DNA of 64,000 nt, from NCBI GenBank assembly GCA_033063855.1, contig CP093829.1, forward strand, positions 21,607,537 through 21,671,536, given 5' to 3'. Every line of letters begins with the position of its first letter. Within the stretch, counting starts at the first letter, position 1. The notes beneath the pieces are model-generated. The model was not told the origin of the DNA. It did no database searches and saw only the letters and a list, made by a program, of their open reading frames with translations. The stretch comes from Smittia aterrima (Eukaryota; Arthropoda; Insecta; Diptera; Chironomidae). Made by a program: the position numbers and the translations under genes. Positions 1-9,883 of the stretch are shown here, piece by piece.

Positions 1-195
1 AACATTTGCTTCATCAAAGTGATTGATACAAATTACATCGCCTTCGTTCACCGAAAGGCTCGATCCAGTTGCTTCTTCGATTTTTTCAACCCAATCATTA
101 AATTTCTTCTCTTCCGAAGGAAATTTGAAAGTGAAATTGCTGTCACTGCTTGTGTAGCCGGATCGACATCCGCTCACAATGCACTTGCTGGACAT
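1..195 (-). CDS. THAP-type zinc finger protein, N-terminal part (gene runs off the window)
   Basis: The reverse strand reads a 65-codon open frame from an ATG at 195 to the window edge. It starts MSSKCIVSGCRSGY, continues with an FKFP motif and a tryptophan in NDWVEK, and ends with CINHFDEANV. The spacing C-x4-C near the N-terminus, a central Phe-Pro and Trp, then C-x2-HF is the C2CH zinc-binding pattern of the THAP DNA-binding domain, which is normally at the extreme N-terminus as here. THAP proteins bind DNA as transcription or chromatin factors, and some derive from P-element transposases; nothing in this fragment separates these options. The C-terminal part and total length lie outside the window. 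The gene is divergent from the secreted-protein gene at 450. Confidence 0.75.
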   Translation of the reverse strand, partial: MSSKCIVSGCRSGYTSSDSNFTFKFPSEEKKFNDWVEKIEEATGSSLSVNEGDVICINHFDEANV

Positions 196-396
196 AATCC
201 TTTTTGTTTTTGTCAAATTCACTGATTGAAACTCACAGTCTATCCGTAAATTAAATTTAATTTAATTTTGAAGCAAAAAAGTTTGTAAACAAAATTCAAA
301 CTTGGAAACCGTTACAGAAGTCGTGGATTTTTTTTATCTTTTAAATCTACACGAGATCGACCTTTGATAATTATTATTCAGTGTTAATTGCAACTC

Positions 397-403
397 TATA
401 AAT
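397..403 (+). promoter_or_regulatory. TATA box for the gene at 450
   Basis: TATAAAT lies about 50 bases upstream of the ATG at 450, with a short A-rich leader between. The position fits a core promoter with a 5' UTR of roughly 20 bases. Confidence 0.5.
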
Positions 404-449
404 TGCAGTTCTTCAATCAAAAGTCACCAGTAACTTAACTCAGCTTGAA

Positions 450-1038
450 ATGATTTGGGTCCAATTGATCTGTGCTTCAATATTCAACTCCGTCGTTCTA
501 TCGAAAATCGTTCCGATCGTTGACGAGAAAATCGAAATTTGCGTAGATCCCGAGGAGATAGCTGGAATACATGATTTTTCTCAAGTCAAACTCATCGCAG
601 AGAGCGATCAGAATGTGTTTCTGAACGGATCACTCACAGCGCTTAAGGAAATAAAATCTCCATGGACCGTCACGTTCTTTGGGGAGAAGTTTGACAGAGG
701 ACAGTGGAATACTGAATCGATTTACCAAAAGATTCCGGACCTCTGCAAAGATCTCAAAAATCCATTGAAGCCTTGGTTCCCCTACACATCAAGATTTAAA
801 CACAAATGTCCATATCATGTCGGGGTGAGTTGAAATATTAAAAACTTATTTCCATTAAACATTTTTTCTTTCTTCAAAGATGTCAGAAAAATTTGATATG
901 TGGGACATTGCCAATACGGAATTAGGATTCCCTTCAAACTTCGAGGGACGATGGCGTTTAACAATTATTTCAGAAATCGCTGGTCTTAAAGGAAAGAAAG
1001 ATTGCATCAGATTCTATGCTGACTTAGTCGATGTGTGA
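450..1038 (+). CDS. Secreted MD-2-like (DUF1091-type) protein 1
   Basis: Two exons, 450-824 and 880-1038, joined across a 55-base intron (GTGAGT donor, TTCAAAG acceptor), give 177 residues. The first 18 or so residues are hydrophobic and read as a signal peptide. The middle carries DLCKDLKNPLKPWFP followed by HKCPYHVG, and the end has FEGRWRLT and a late Cys before FYADLVDV. This order (C-x-L-x-NP, then CP-Y-x-G, then G-x-WR, then a C-terminal beta-strand) is that of the insect DUF1091/DM8 family, small extracellular proteins related to MD-2 lipid-recognition domains. Ligand and role are unknown; some relatives are chemosensory or immune. A second family member lies 360 bases downstream on the same strand. 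Confidence 0.7.
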
Positions 1039-1069
1039 ATTTTTAAAGCAAATTAGATATTTTTGGGAG

Positions 1070-1075
1070 AATAAA
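1070..1075 (+). terminator. Poly(A) signal of the gene at 450
   Basis: AATAAA 32 bases after the TGA at 1036-1038, in AT-rich 3' sequence. Confidence 0.6.
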
Positions 1076-1331
1076 ATTTATCAAAACTAATAAATTTGTT
1101 TTCGTTTAATTTCATCGATTACCTTTTGAACTTTAAATTTCCTTCTGATGTTCAGGATTAATTTTAAATGTTTGATTTTAATTCTAATTTATTTTAAAGA
1201 CAAATGATTTTATGATAATCGGAGACATCTCATTATTTTTATCAAAATGCCATTAAATTTTAAATTAGGTGTTGTTGAACATCTGAAATTTTATCTTCGT
1301 TAACAAGCTTTAATTGGTCATCGAGATTTTG

Positions 1332-1338
1332 TATAAAA
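1332..1338 (+). promoter_or_regulatory. TATA box with initiator for the gene at 1398
   Basis: TATAAAA at 1332-1338 is followed by TCAAGT with its A at 1361, the 29-30 base spacing expected between a TATA box and an arthropod initiator. This predicts a 5' UTR of about 37 bases. Confidence 0.65.
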
Positions 1339-1397
1339 GCAGAAGCTTCTGAGGGATTTCAAGTAGAACTTTCTGAACTTCAGTTCTTGGAGGAAAA

Positions 1398-1943
1398 ATG
1401 GAGTTGAAAATAATAATTCTCTTTTTGGTAATTTCCATCGTTACTGGAAGAGAATTGATCGTCGATTATCTAAGACCGAATCCAGTTACCGATTTGTTCG
1501 ATTTTGGGACATTGAGGATAACTCGAGTCAAGAGGAATCATTTTACGGTTTCTGGAAACGTGGCATTGAAAAGGTAAAATCATTTTTCAAAACTAAATAA
1601 AGCAAAATAAATTAAAATTCTTAGCAACACGGGCAACGAGGTAACGCTTGTTCTGGAAATGGTAACTGAAAAAGGAAGTACAATGTTTAAGAAGGAAACA
1701 AAAGTCTGCGAGTTTGTACAATCTGAGAAGATGTTCTACCCTCAACTGGTGAAGGTTAGCAACTTTCCTGATCCTCCGCCTTGTCCATACCCTAAAGGCA
1801 ACTACACTATTCGCAATTACGAACTGGATGAGAAGAAGTTTTTGGCATTCCCACCTGGAAAATATATTGCAAGATTGAGTGCATTTGAAGATAAAAAGAA
1901 GCTCTCGGAACTTGAAGTTGGATTAACGGCGACACCATTTTAA
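1398..1943 (+). CDS. Secreted MD-2-like (DUF1091-type) protein 2
   Basis: Exons 1398-1573 and 1625-1943, split by a 51-base intron, give 181 residues. The product begins MELKIIILFLVISIVTG, a clear signal peptide, followed by a beta-rich domain with FTVSGNVAL, VCEFV, PPPCPYPKGNY and FPPGKYIARL motifs. The Cys in VCEFV, the CPYPKG block and the closing P-x-G-x-Y strand match the fold pattern of MD-2-like insect secreted proteins. It is clearly diverged from its neighbour at 450, so the pair is an old tandem or two independent family members. The start is fixed by the TATA box and initiator upstream. Function is unknown; a lipid or small hydrophobic ligand is the family expectation. Confidence 0.65.
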
Positions 1944-1951
1944 TAATCGAG

Positions 1952-1957
1952 AATAAA
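1952..1957 (+). terminator. Poly(A) signal of the gene at 1398
   Basis: AATAAA nine bases after the stop codon; a second AATAAA follows near 1977. The transcript converges on the 3' end of the beta-hydroxylase gene. Confidence 0.6.
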
Positions 1958-2058
1958 TAATTGTCAATTAAGAAAATAATAAATGTGAACTTTCACGCTC
2001 AAATGAGTTTCATTCAATCGCGATAAAAAAAGCTTCACTCGATTTTTTTCATAAAATT

Positions 2059-2064
2059 TTTATT
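2059..2064 (-). terminator. Poly(A) signal of the beta-hydroxylase gene
   Basis: TTTATT on the plus strand (AATAAA on minus) about 104 bases beyond the TGA at 2168-2170. It lies only about 100 bases from the opposing gene's signal, so the two 3' UTRs are back to back. Confidence 0.55.
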
Positions 2065-2167
2065 TAAAAACGAAATTCGACTTATTAACAACTAATGAGG
2101 CACAAACATTCACTTTGGTTAGATACGAGTAAGAGATTCTGAATAAATTTTAACACAAATTGTCGAT

Positions 2168-5100
2168 TCAGATCGCGCTCAGACTTTGCTTCTCGTCATC
2201 AGTCAGATCTGGATGCCACACATCAACTGAAGTGAAACAAGTGTCAAATTATTTCAATAAATTATTTTAACTTCTTACCGATAAGCACAAGCCTCACACT
2301 TGTTCCATTATGCCAAACTTCGTGTTCGAAACTGTCATCAAAGATCAGCCAGTCGCCTTCTTTCCAAGACTTTGTCTGATCAGCTACTCGAATAAATGTT
2401 TTCTCTGGCACTTTCAGTCCTAGATGACAGCGGATTCGACAGTTGGTTGGCCCGCAGTGGCTAAACACATGAGTGTTGGGATGGAGAACGCTAAACTTTA
2501 CTTGGCCTCTCTTGCAGGATGCGGCCGGCACAAAACTTTCAATTATTTTGCAAGTCATTGGCGCAAGTTTGCAGTATTTCGTTTTCTGACCTCGTGCGAA
2601 CAACTCAAGCTGCTTCCAGTCTCCAGTTTCTTTAAGGTTCTCAGCCTCGTTCACAAAAATTCCGTCTTCCGACAGAAGTTTTAGTCCTTCGTCCCTGATG
2701 ATTTGCCAGTACTTCTGAATTTCAACGAGATCGTCTTTGTATTTGGTTTGAACTTTGGTCCAGAACGGAGTCGATTTTAATCTGTCGACGTTGTAGAGAG
2801 ATCTTTGATATTCGGATAAGAAAATTCCTTTCGCGGCGCCTTTCTTGTAAACCTAAAATAATCGAAATTGAATTAAAATGATTTGCTAACGAAATAAAAT
2901 TTTTTTACTTCTCGAGCTTCTTCGTTTCTTCCAAGTCTTTGAAGAGCATCACCAAGATGAAAATAAAATCTTCCATCTTGAGTTCCCGGGTCGTTAGTAT
3001 CGATTCCTTCTTGAAGATAAAGCACCGCGTTCTCATAATCTTGATCCAAGTTCTTGAGAACGAATCCATAATGAACGAGAGCGAATCCGTTGTAACGCCA
3101 ACGAATGAGAATCTCATGAAGCAAAAGTTTAGCTACTGAAAGACTTTAAGTTAATTAGCTTTTGCGATTCTTGATGATTCAAATAAATATCACTCACTGA
3201 TTTCCAAGCAGATAAGTCACAGCCAGCTGGTTTCGATAATCTGGCTCGTCATCAAATCGCTCAATCAGTTTCCGGTGAATTTCAACTGCAGCTTTTAGTT
3301 TTCCAATGAATCTCATTCTCTCGATGCATCTCGAAGCAATTTCTTTGAAGATTGTGTCGTTGAGATTTGAACTTTGATGGATGATCAATTCTTTGTACAT
3401 CGTGAGAGCTTCTAGCAATCTTTCATTGCTTCGCTCCTTCTCTGCTTGTAGATCAAGCGACTTTGCTCGATCGTAGAGGTCTTTTAGATGGGGATACTGC
3501 TCGTTCGTTAGTCGACAATAAGTTTTAGTTAAAACCATTCACAAATCCATTGAAATGCAATAAGATTCGAAAGCATGAAAGCAAACAAAAAATGATTGTT
3601 AATAAAAACACACAACCCAAGAGGTAATCTCAACGTTCGGAGTGGGTCTGAGAACGTTAGGGGCAGCTCTTAGCGCAAAGCGGAAACGCTTCTTTAAAAA
3701 TCACACGAAAATAAAAAGAAAATATTTTAAATAACAATAAACGAGTGCAACGTAGTTAAAGCTTTGATTGACTAGAGGGTTAGGTTAAAAAACTTAATGA
3801 GTTTAGAAATAATTCTGAAACAAGAAGAATTTAATACGTTGACGAGGAAAGACAGAAAACGATGTGTTCGAGTGTCACTTACATTTTCTAGATTTTCATT
3901 TTCTTTTGAAAGCTCATCCGCGTAACTTTGAGCTCCGCTAGCTTCTTTGGGAATTTCTAAGAGATTTGAAAAGGAAAAATTAAAATCACAAAAACGAAAG
4001 TTTAAAACTTATTTTCAATAACGGAATCAAATTGCATTTTAGTTGTTGACTTAATTAAATAGTTACTTGTCCACGTTGCCTCATGATCTTCCTCCTCTTC
4101 ATCTGAGTTCTCACCGCTGATCTTTCCATACTTAGCTTCAAGTCTTTTCAATAAGTCAGAGTCATCAATATCTTCAATATCTGATAACTCTTCACTTCCT
4201 AAATCTTCTTCCTCTTCTTCTGCTTCTTCATCATAATCAATTTCTTCGTCATCGATCAATTCTTCTTCATCTGAAGAAGAAATCAATGAGTTTCTAGTAT
4301 CAACAGATTTAAGTTTCAATCTCCACCTGACAAATCTTCATGATCGCGTGGCTCGTAGTCGTCTTCCTGAGAAAATGGACCATCGTCAGTTTCAGGTTCT
4401 GGACTTCGTTGATTAACTCGTCTCTCTGGAACCTTCATAAGTTCTTGTTCAACTCTTTTCTCCATTTCGACATCAACCGATTGTGGTTCCGATGAAAGAA
4501 CTTCACGACTTTGACTTGGTGAATCTTCAGGCTCATCTGAGTCAAATTGATGTTTAAACATTGTCTGGAAGTCTTCAAATGTCTTGGGCGCGAATTTTGC
4601 TGTTGGTACATATTCATCTCGAGCCTCGTCACTATATTCTTCTTCCTCTTCATCGAAATCAGAGCCCGAGTACATTTCTTCTTCTTCTAAATGCGGTCCA
4701 CTAACCATCATCACTAAACGATATTCTGATTAATCTTCATTCGGATCCTGTTGACAGTTTTTCAAACCTTCAATAATCTCATCATTGTCCAAGTCTTCGT
4801 CAATGAGATTCTCGTCAGAAGCTGACAACATTGTCAGACGTCGTTTACTCAGCAGTTCTTCAGCTTTATTCATCGCCAATGGTTCTTCTTCAGATCTGTC
4901 TTAAAAATTTTGTATCGATTGATAATTAAAAATTTGCTTTTCAAGCAACGACGTTTATTTTACAAAAAAAAACATTTCAACGTCGATGCTGTAAGCGATC
5001 AATTAGTTAATTCAATAAGAAGATTAACACGTTGTGAAAGAAAGAAATAATTTTGATTTAGAGAGTGCAATCGAAATCACAAATGAGCGAGCGATGTTTT

Positions 5101-7216
5101 CTTTGTCAATTGGCATGCTTCATAAATTATTCTGCAATTTCATTGAGTTTTTCTTTTGAAACATTAGTGAGTGAGAGAGTTTATGCAAGAGTCAAGTGAG
5201 AGGCGCAAAAACAACATCAAAATACAACAACAGCTAAAGAATTAAAAACTCACTAGTTGCTGAGATTTTTTTAATAATAATTTGATGTGCAACTATAGCG
5301 AGAAGGACGCCAACTCCAAGTTTAACGCCAACTGAAAGGATTCGGATTTGGATAAGATATTACAAATCACATTTTAACATTCTTTGCACTTTCAGAAATC
5401 AAAATTATTTTTACATTTTTTTTCTCATGAAAATATTTAACTAAAATTTGCAATTTGATTCCGTTGACTTTTAAAATAAAATAAAAATTACTCACGCGAG
5501 GATGAACCTTCAGCTTCTGGCTCGTCAGCGGCTTCTTGACTGGATTGCTTTTGTTGAGCGGCTGCTTCACTTTGTTCGGCTAATTTCTTGAGAAGCAAAT
5601 CTTCTCCAGCATCGTTATCGACGACATCCTCGAAATCATCATCATTGTCTTCCTAAAAAATTAAATTACGTTTGATTTCAATTAGGAACCTCGAAATAAA
5701 TTTTGTTTACAAAAATTGTTTACGGAATTCAAGCAAACCTCAAGATCTCGCACGTTTGTCTCCTTCTTGACTTTGCCTTTGTTTACGGTGATTGTCGTAT
5801 TTTCCTTGCCAAGCATTTTTGCAATGTCATTAAATGTATCGACTAGATCATCGACCTGTTTCTTTATGTCTCTTGCCTTAAGCATTTTCTGTTTGTTAGT
5901 CTTTTTCTGAACAAATTGTTAAGCGAAAATCAATTTAAAGCGTTAGGTTTTAGTTTAAAGCTTTGCTAGTAATATAAAACATTGAATGAACTCACTTCTT
6001 CTTCGAATGGAGCGCTGTCTTCAAAGAGACTTGGAATCTCTTCGGTTTTGTCATTTTCTTCAGTCTCTTCAGCTCCTGGCGTTTGATCTCCTCTCTGATC
6101 CTCGTCATCATCGTCGTCGTCGTCAGCATCTGCTTCAGCTTCTTTGGTTTCTTCTGCAGTCTCATCGTCATCTTGACTATTATTGTCATCTGCGGGCTCT
6201 TGAGATTCACTTGGTTCTGATTCGTTTAAGTTAGCTTCTGCGTTTAGTTCTTCTGAATCATTATTGTCATCTGGATTGCTTTCGTCTTTTTCTTCAGGAT
6301 ACGGCTCATCATCTTGTGCTGATGGACTGTGTTCGTCTTCGTCATGATGGTCATCATCAGGCGGACTGAAATGTGGCTCATCGTGGTGATCATCTTGTCT
6401 TGTTTCATCGACCCAACCTTGTAAATACTCTGAGAACCTTGACTCAGATAAAGGTGTGTCCACTAAAATAATTAGATGTCGTTAAATAAAATTAAATCAC
6501 ACATTTGTTCTACTTACGATCTGATCCTCCACGATTTTCAAGAACAATCAAAACAACTAAACCGGCGAGAATTGCCATCAACGAGAAGAAAACAATTTTC
6601 GCGCACCATCCAACTCCGTGATCGTGGTCGTCGGCAATGTGCATTTGCACAGTTTTCTTCTCGCTTTCATTGATCTTCGCTGTGTCTACTCCGATAGCCG
6701 GTTCATCTAACGAAATATTCAGAAACAAGAAAAGAAATATGATAAACAAGAGATATTTTATTTTTAATGTGCGACATGCGATGGAAAGTGATTTCGGATA
6801 AAATAAAACGGAAATGAAAAGTTTCAGGGTCGAAAAGGGAAAGACAAACGGTCAAACCTTCTGATAAGCTAAATCTCTTTGAAAGAGCATGTTGATCGAT
6901 ACTGTCTACAATCAAATAGAAGAGATTCTAATGAACGTCGGCGACTCAAACGTTCTGAGAGGAGATTTTGCCCTCTTGCCAAAAATAAAATTGTTAAAAT
7001 GTTGCCGCTTTGTGCGAACGCAATTTTAATGTAAAAGTTTTCTTCTAATAACTTTTCCTTCTCAGCAAAGAAGAGAGTGATCTTTTTATTTTTAGAACTG
7101 AGAGTCCGTAAGATATTTTTCAATTTACGGGTAAGATATTTTCTTATCACTGACATACCTCGCTTTTGCTTTCGTTTCTCTTTACGACGTTGACGGACCT
7201 GAGCATCACCACTCAT
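2168..7216 (-). CDS. Asph: Aspartyl/asparaginyl beta-hydroxylase (multi-exon)
   Basis: A 2-oxoglutarate/iron-dependent ER hydroxylase of Asp/Asn in EGF-like domains. In transcript order the exons are 7159-7216, 6518-6706, 5996-6462, 5739-5906, 5496-5652, 5254-5331, 4768-4899, 4327-4713, 4067-4270, 3883-3956, 3198-3499, 2909-3143, 2279-2852 and 2168-2226; all phases agree and the full join is 1027 residues. The order is a basic cytosolic tail, a membrane anchor near residues 56-76 (type II), a very acidic luminal linker (about 80-640), TPR-like helices, then the catalytic domain from about 820. The predicted iron ligands are the His in SHCGPTNC (about 949) and in FEHEVW (about 994). The C-terminus IVDVWHPDLTDDEK matches vertebrate ASPH. 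Exon 5254-5331 encodes a second hydrophobic segment and is probably alternative. The 5' ends of exons 5739-5906 (5888 possible) and 3198-3499 (3496 possible) are less certain. Confidence 0.9.
5254..5331 (-). other. Asph: Alternative membrane-anchor exon of Asph
   Basis: This 78-base exon begins with 2 bases of a split codon and ends with 1, so it can be included or skipped in frame. It reads GVKLGVGVLLAIVAHQIII then KK, a 19-residue hydrophobic stretch ended by lysines. Flanks are TTTCAG and GTGAGT. With the anchor from 6518-6706 also present, the hydroxylase domain would face the cytosol, which conflicts with its known luminal action. Use as a replacement anchor is more likely: the first exon (7159-7216) has the matching phase to splice straight to it. 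Confidence 0.5.
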
Positions 7217-7581
7217 GATTGCGATTGATTATTCCTTCACGATATATTTTAAATCATTTAATAACGAAGTTGTTGCGGCCAAGGAGATTTTTCAACTGAA
7301 ACTCGATGAATTCTCGACCCTTTCGAACAGTGAAGTCTCCGTGAACTGATTCTGCCTGTAACTCAACATAAAATTTTATTTTTGAATGAACGAAAGATCT
7401 CTCAAATAACTGAATATATCAGGAATATTCTAGTTCATTTCTAGATCACGAAATATTATCAACTTCTGTGAATCATTCAAGCGGAGATTCGCAATTTAAT
7501 TTTAACATTTTCGTCATGGCATGAAACTAAGTGAAGTTCAACTCAATTTTATGTTGAGTTTTCTCAATCATAACAAAAAAA
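7217..7581. promoter_or_regulatory. Shared (bidirectional) promoter interval of Asph and Topors
   Basis: The two ATGs face away from each other across 365 bases with no other open frame. No canonical TATA box at a suitable distance is obvious for either gene, as is usual for broadly expressed divergent pairs. Both 5' UTRs must lie here unless first exons overlap. Confidence 0.5.
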
Positions 7582-9700
7582 ATGGAAACTCCAGAAAGAT
7601 TAGAAAATCTCCCTCCTACGCCCGAAGAAGTGCTTGAGGATAGTTCAACTCAGTTAGAAGAAGCTCGTGTCGCTAAATTAAAGTTAATGGAGAACAACAC
7701 TTGCGTGATTTGCTACAGCGGAAAAATAAAAGATTCTGACAAATCTTTCCCCGAATGTTGTCTTCATATTTTCTGCTTTGACTGTTTGTGTAAATGGGCG
7801 AAACAGAAGAATCAATGTCCGCTGTGCAAGAAAGGTAAGAATAGCAAATATTTGGATACGAAAACGTGTCTGATGTTTCAAGATTTTACGAAAAAAAGTC
7901 GCAGTTTTCAAAAACCAATATGGAATCCAATCAAAAATTTATTTCTTCCAAAACAGTTTTCGACATCATCATCCATAATGTGAAGTCCAAGACAGAATAT
8001 GACCGGTATCAAGTCATTGTATCAAGTAGACCTGAGCCATCAGATTCACCAATCAATCTTTCCGATTTGATTATTCCAATCGTTCCGCTGGATCTCCACG
8101 GGATCCTCGGAAATTCATCAAATGCAGTTTTCCATCGAGTGAACTTCCTAACAAATCACTCTCCAAGACGGAGGTTCACATACAGAACTAGATTTGAAGC
8201 TACATTAGAACAAAATGAAAGGATCCAGGAGTTGTTTGGCGGCAGGTCAGAGAGCGATTACGCGAGACTTACACCAGCTGAGTGGAGACGATACATTTAT
8301 GACAGACATCTTTATGCTCTTCCCTTGCCAGATGTAGCTGGAAGACATCGGGAATGTAGCGCAGAGTTTTACAGGTAAATTATTGAAATTCCCAAATTGC
8401 TTCACATAATAAATTCATGAATTTCAATTTTAGAGAGAATCCAGCACAGACTCATCGACTTATACCTTGGCTCAATCGAGAGCTCGTCGTTCTAATGCCA
8501 CCAAATCACACAAATGCAATTCCTCAAATCCTAGAGGAGATGAGGGAGAATCTCTGCCAGTATGACATTCAAAGTCGGGAGGTTCGCGAATATTTCCTTC
8601 GCTATTTACATGACAAGACAGACCACTTCGTGCACGAGTTTTATAACTTTGCAATTTCACCTTACGATATTGTTGGCTACGATAGAAATGTCGATTACAG
8701 CTCAAGGGAGCAACACAACCTTGCGACAGTTGAGATTTCCTCGAATGAATCATCAGATGGAGAGGTTCAAGTGATAGACGATAGATCTGCTGGCAGTTCA
8801 AGTACAGTGATACAAGTGAACCCTGAAAATAATAATAGCACGGAAGTTGTTTTGGAAACGACAGGTTCACAAGAGACTACTTGCATCATAAATGATGTTG
8901 CAGTAAATGAGATTGCAGAGAACGTTCCACAAGCAAGTTCGGAGGTTGTCGTTGAATCGTCTGATAGCGAATGCCAGTTTGTGTTAGCTTTAAAGCCACC
9001 TCATCTACGAACGCCGGAACAAGTTAGTTTAGACTCTGCCAGCGATAGCGATGTCGTTTATATTCCCAATGAAGGACAACAATCATTAGGAATATTCTCG
9101 TCTGAATCAGACGACACTGAAGACAACAAACCACTGTCAGAGACCAGGAAACAACTGAAATCTGAACTTGACGAAGGAAAATTTAAAATTAATCTCGGAA
9201 ATGATGACACGACGTTAGAACTCGTTAGTAATTATAAAATGAGCAAAGACGCAACCAGTTTGTTCAACTATGGTGCTTCAACATCGACAGCGTCGCAACC
9301 TGATGACAATGTTACAAATCAAAAGAAAATTTATTACCATCCCATTCGCAAACGCCTTTCGGGTAAAAGTATTTTCGATAGCTCATCGGATAATTCGTCA
9401 AGTTCAGCGAGTGCAAACAGCGATGAAGACTGGAAAATGAAGGCGACTAAAGTCGACTCAAAACAAAGCAAAGCCTCAACGAAAACTCGTAGAAAACCAT
9501 CAAAGAAATTCAAGAAACGTCGTGTCTCCTCCACAATCGTTAGCAATCCAAAGCCATTAAGCGAGCTACCAAGTTCGGAAGAAGCTCGCGAAGATCAGGA
9601 TGAATCGTCAGAGTTTCCACGAGTAAAGAGTGTTATCATTAAAAAATACGACGATCAACATTACATTCAAAAAAACTCAAATTCAGATTTAAGCGTTTAG
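7582..9700 (+). CDS. Topors: RING E3 ubiquitin/SUMO ligase Topors
   Basis: Three exons, 7582-7834, 7957-8374 and 8434-9700, give 645 residues. Residues 41-82 form a C3HC4 RING finger: CVIC, CCLHIFCFDCLCKW, then CPLC. It is followed directly, across the first intron, by VFDIIIHNVKS and a YDRY motif, the conserved post-RING segment of Topors. The next 150 residues are the family's conserved region with RRRFTYRTRFE and IPWLNRELVVL. The C-terminal half is Ser/Asp/Glu-rich with likely SUMO-interaction stretches (for example DSDVVYIPNE) and ends in a basic KKFKKRRVSS tract and an acidic Ser-rich tail. Topors is a nuclear dual ubiquitin/SUMO E3 linked to p53 in vertebrates and to chromatin insulators in Drosophila. 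The acceptor at 7957, not the earlier AG near 7903, keeps the frame. Confidence 0.92.
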
Positions 9701-9769
9701 ATTTTAACTTTTAATTAGGAATCATAATTTCAACAATTTAATTTAATTTAAAAATAATGAGCGATTGGA

Positions 9770-9775
9770 AATAAA
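9770..9775 (+). terminator. Poly(A) signal of Topors
   Basis: AATAAA 70 bases after the TAG at 9698-9700. Confidence 0.6.
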
Positions 9776-9855
9776 TTAGATTATTGAAAATCGAAGAAAA
9801 ATGAGTTTTCTGAAAGAAACAAATGAAAGCGAAGAAATCTAAATTGCTCAACGTT

Positions 9856-9861
9856 TTTATT
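9856..9861 (-). terminator. Poly(A) signal of the RASSF9/10 gene
   Basis: AATAAA on the minus strand 23 bases after the stop at 9884-9886. Topors and this gene converge with 183 bases between their stop codons. Confidence 0.6.
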
Positions 9862-9883
9862 AAAAATCTTAGAAAATAATTTT

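Noticed and set aside
3135..3143. Asph acceptor TTTCAG at 3136-3138
   Set aside because: It breaks the frame with the preceding donor; the acceptor ending at 3144 gives the right phase and the same residue count as vertebrate ASPH.
6862..6905. Possible extra Asph exon reading SINMLFQRDLAYQK
   Set aside because: Splice sites are fair, but it is phase 2-in/0-out and would shift the frame into an early stop in the following exon.
7837..7956. Alternative Topors acceptor near 7903 (AGTCGCAG)
   Set aside because: It would put the next codons out of frame; the acceptor at 7955-7956 restores the conserved VFDIIIHNV segment.
8472..8870. 132-codon minus-strand frame
   Set aside because: Antisense shadow of the third Topors exon, which has clear protein homology on the plus strand.
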